Assembly: GCF_001984575.1 (NCBI RefSeq)
Contig: NZ_LZNS01000001.1
Coordinates: 5,575,116 to 5,617,123, forward strand
Source of the DNA: Streptomyces sp. MP131-18
GTDB lineage: Bacteria > Actinomycetota > Actinomycetes > Streptomycetales > Streptomycetaceae
Reading direction: 5' to 3'
Length of the DNA stretch: 42,008 bases
Shown here piece after piece: positions 41,364 through 42,008 of this stretch (the first letter of the stretch is position 1; each line of letters starts with the position of its first letter). Position numbers and translations under genes: made by a program. The notes beneath the pieces were generated by a model, which was not told the DNA's origin, did no database searches, and saw only the letters and a program-made list of their open reading frames with translations.

Positions 41364-41959
41364 ATGAGCACACACCCCGAGGCCCCCACTGTCCGTCACA
41401 GGCGTCGCAGGAAGGCGGTGATCAGAGCGGCTGGAGGACTGGCCGAATCGGCCGACTTGTACGTGGCGTTCCCCCGGATCGCAGGCTGCCACAGCAGGCC
41501 CTCGGGCGTGTCGGCGCTTCAATCCCCTTCGGTGGCCGCCACCCGGGCCCCCTGGTCTTCGCCGCCAACGCCACGGCAGCCGGCGCGGGCATCGCCATCC
41601 TCGTGGCCGACCCCTTCAACGACAGCTGGGCCCGCATCCGCGAGCCGGTCCGCGTTCGGCCACCCGGACACGGCGATCGTGGGCTCCGGCTTCGCTTACT
41701 GGGATATCGACATGACGCGGGTCTTGCGGGACTCCCTCACCGCCGCAAAAGGCTCAGGCACCCACCGCCCCGGAAGTCGCCTCGTGGCGCGGACTGTTCG
41801 TCGGACAGGGCCCGACACCCCATCAGGGAGTACCGCGCGCTGAGCAGCAACTGGGCATCGGGCCGCTGTCGGTCTCCGTCAACGAGTACCCCACTCACGA
41901 CGAGCTCGACGTGCCAGGTCGCCCTGGAGCCCTACCGCCTGGTCCTGACGCCCGCCTGA
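41364..41959 (+). pseudogene. Frameshifted remnant of an unrecognised protein
   Basis: Starting at ATG 41364 (CAGGAGG upstream) protein-like segments appear in three different frames in order: KAVIRAAGGLAESADLYVAF, then PLVFAANATAAGAGIAILV and ADPFNDSWARIREPV, then HPDTAIVGSGFAYWDIDMTR, then WRGLFVGQGPTPHQG and LSVSVNEYPTHDELDVPG, and VALEPYRLVLTPA before a TGA. The jumps are abrupt and each segment is well formed, so this looks like one gene broken by several frameshifts. The family was not recognised. The last 49 bases hold nothing identifiable. Confidence 0.5.
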
Positions 41960-42008
41960 GCGGCACACCGCCCCTCGCGGTAAACCCCCACGGCAAACCC
42001 CCCACGGT

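Overview
This is high-GC actinobacterial DNA, most likely from Streptomyces or a close relative. The support is third-position GC bias, GTG and CTG starts, translationally coupled overlaps (ATGA/GTGA), and a left-end gene order that resembles the nadD - LytR/CpsA/Psr - rsfS - phosphatase block of Streptomyces chromosomes. I recognised that order from memory; no search was run.

Region 1 (1-8450) is core chromosome: an M48 membrane protease, a tiny membrane protein, nadD, an LCP-domain protein, ribosomal silencing factor rsfS and a histidine phosphatase. A divergent XRE-regulator/DHA2-efflux pair follows, then a small CxxC protein and tRNA-Ala(GGC).

Region 2 (8450-15960) starts directly behind the tRNA and is a mobile-element graveyard. 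It holds a tyrosine integrase, an in-frame chimera of a Tn3 transposase fragment with a tyrosine-recombinase C-terminus, the Tn3 TnpA C-terminal end 1.5 kb further on, a frameshifted transposon integrase whose expected catalytic Tyr reads Cys, a run of palindromes, and IS982 and IS256 fragments. An intact FAD-dependent oxidoreductase/ECF41 sigma-factor pair sits inside it.

Region 3 (16176-31045) is the main functional unit, a divergent catabolic island. One arm (minus strand) encodes a NitT/TauT-type ABC importer with two substrate-binding lipoproteins, one ATPase and two permeases, ending in an XdhC-type molybdenum-cofactor maturation protein. The other arm (plus strand) is a tightly overlapping operon: CoxG-like SRPBCC protein, FAD subunit, molybdopterin subunit and [2Fe-2S] subunit of a molybdenum hydroxylase, an alpha/beta hydrolase, and a UbiD-family (prenylated-FMN) decarboxylase. 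An IclR regulator and an MFS transporter follow. The inferred logic is uptake of an aromatic or heteroaromatic carboxylate, ring hydroxylation with water, decarboxylation and hydrolysis. The substrate is unknown. No ring-cleavage oxygenase, CoA ligase or UbiX is present, so the pathway must continue elsewhere.

Region 4 (31140-35420) is a second graveyard: ISL3, IS1380, IS256 and IS982 remnants, a truncated P-loop protein, a 5'-truncated hypothetical, one isolated type I-E CRISPR-like repeat and an intact beta-family protein. The catabolic island is therefore bracketed by transposon debris on both sides.

Region 5 (35480-42008) holds a TetR/quinone-oxidoreductase divergent pair with a clear palindromic operator, a 170-bp MITE-like element with CTAG flanks, and a large secreted GH53 arabinogalactan endo-galactanase with an N-terminal CBM32-like domain and an unusual C-terminal repeat domain. 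Beyond it are about 1.1 kb without a recognisable gene and then a frameshifted remnant running to the window end.
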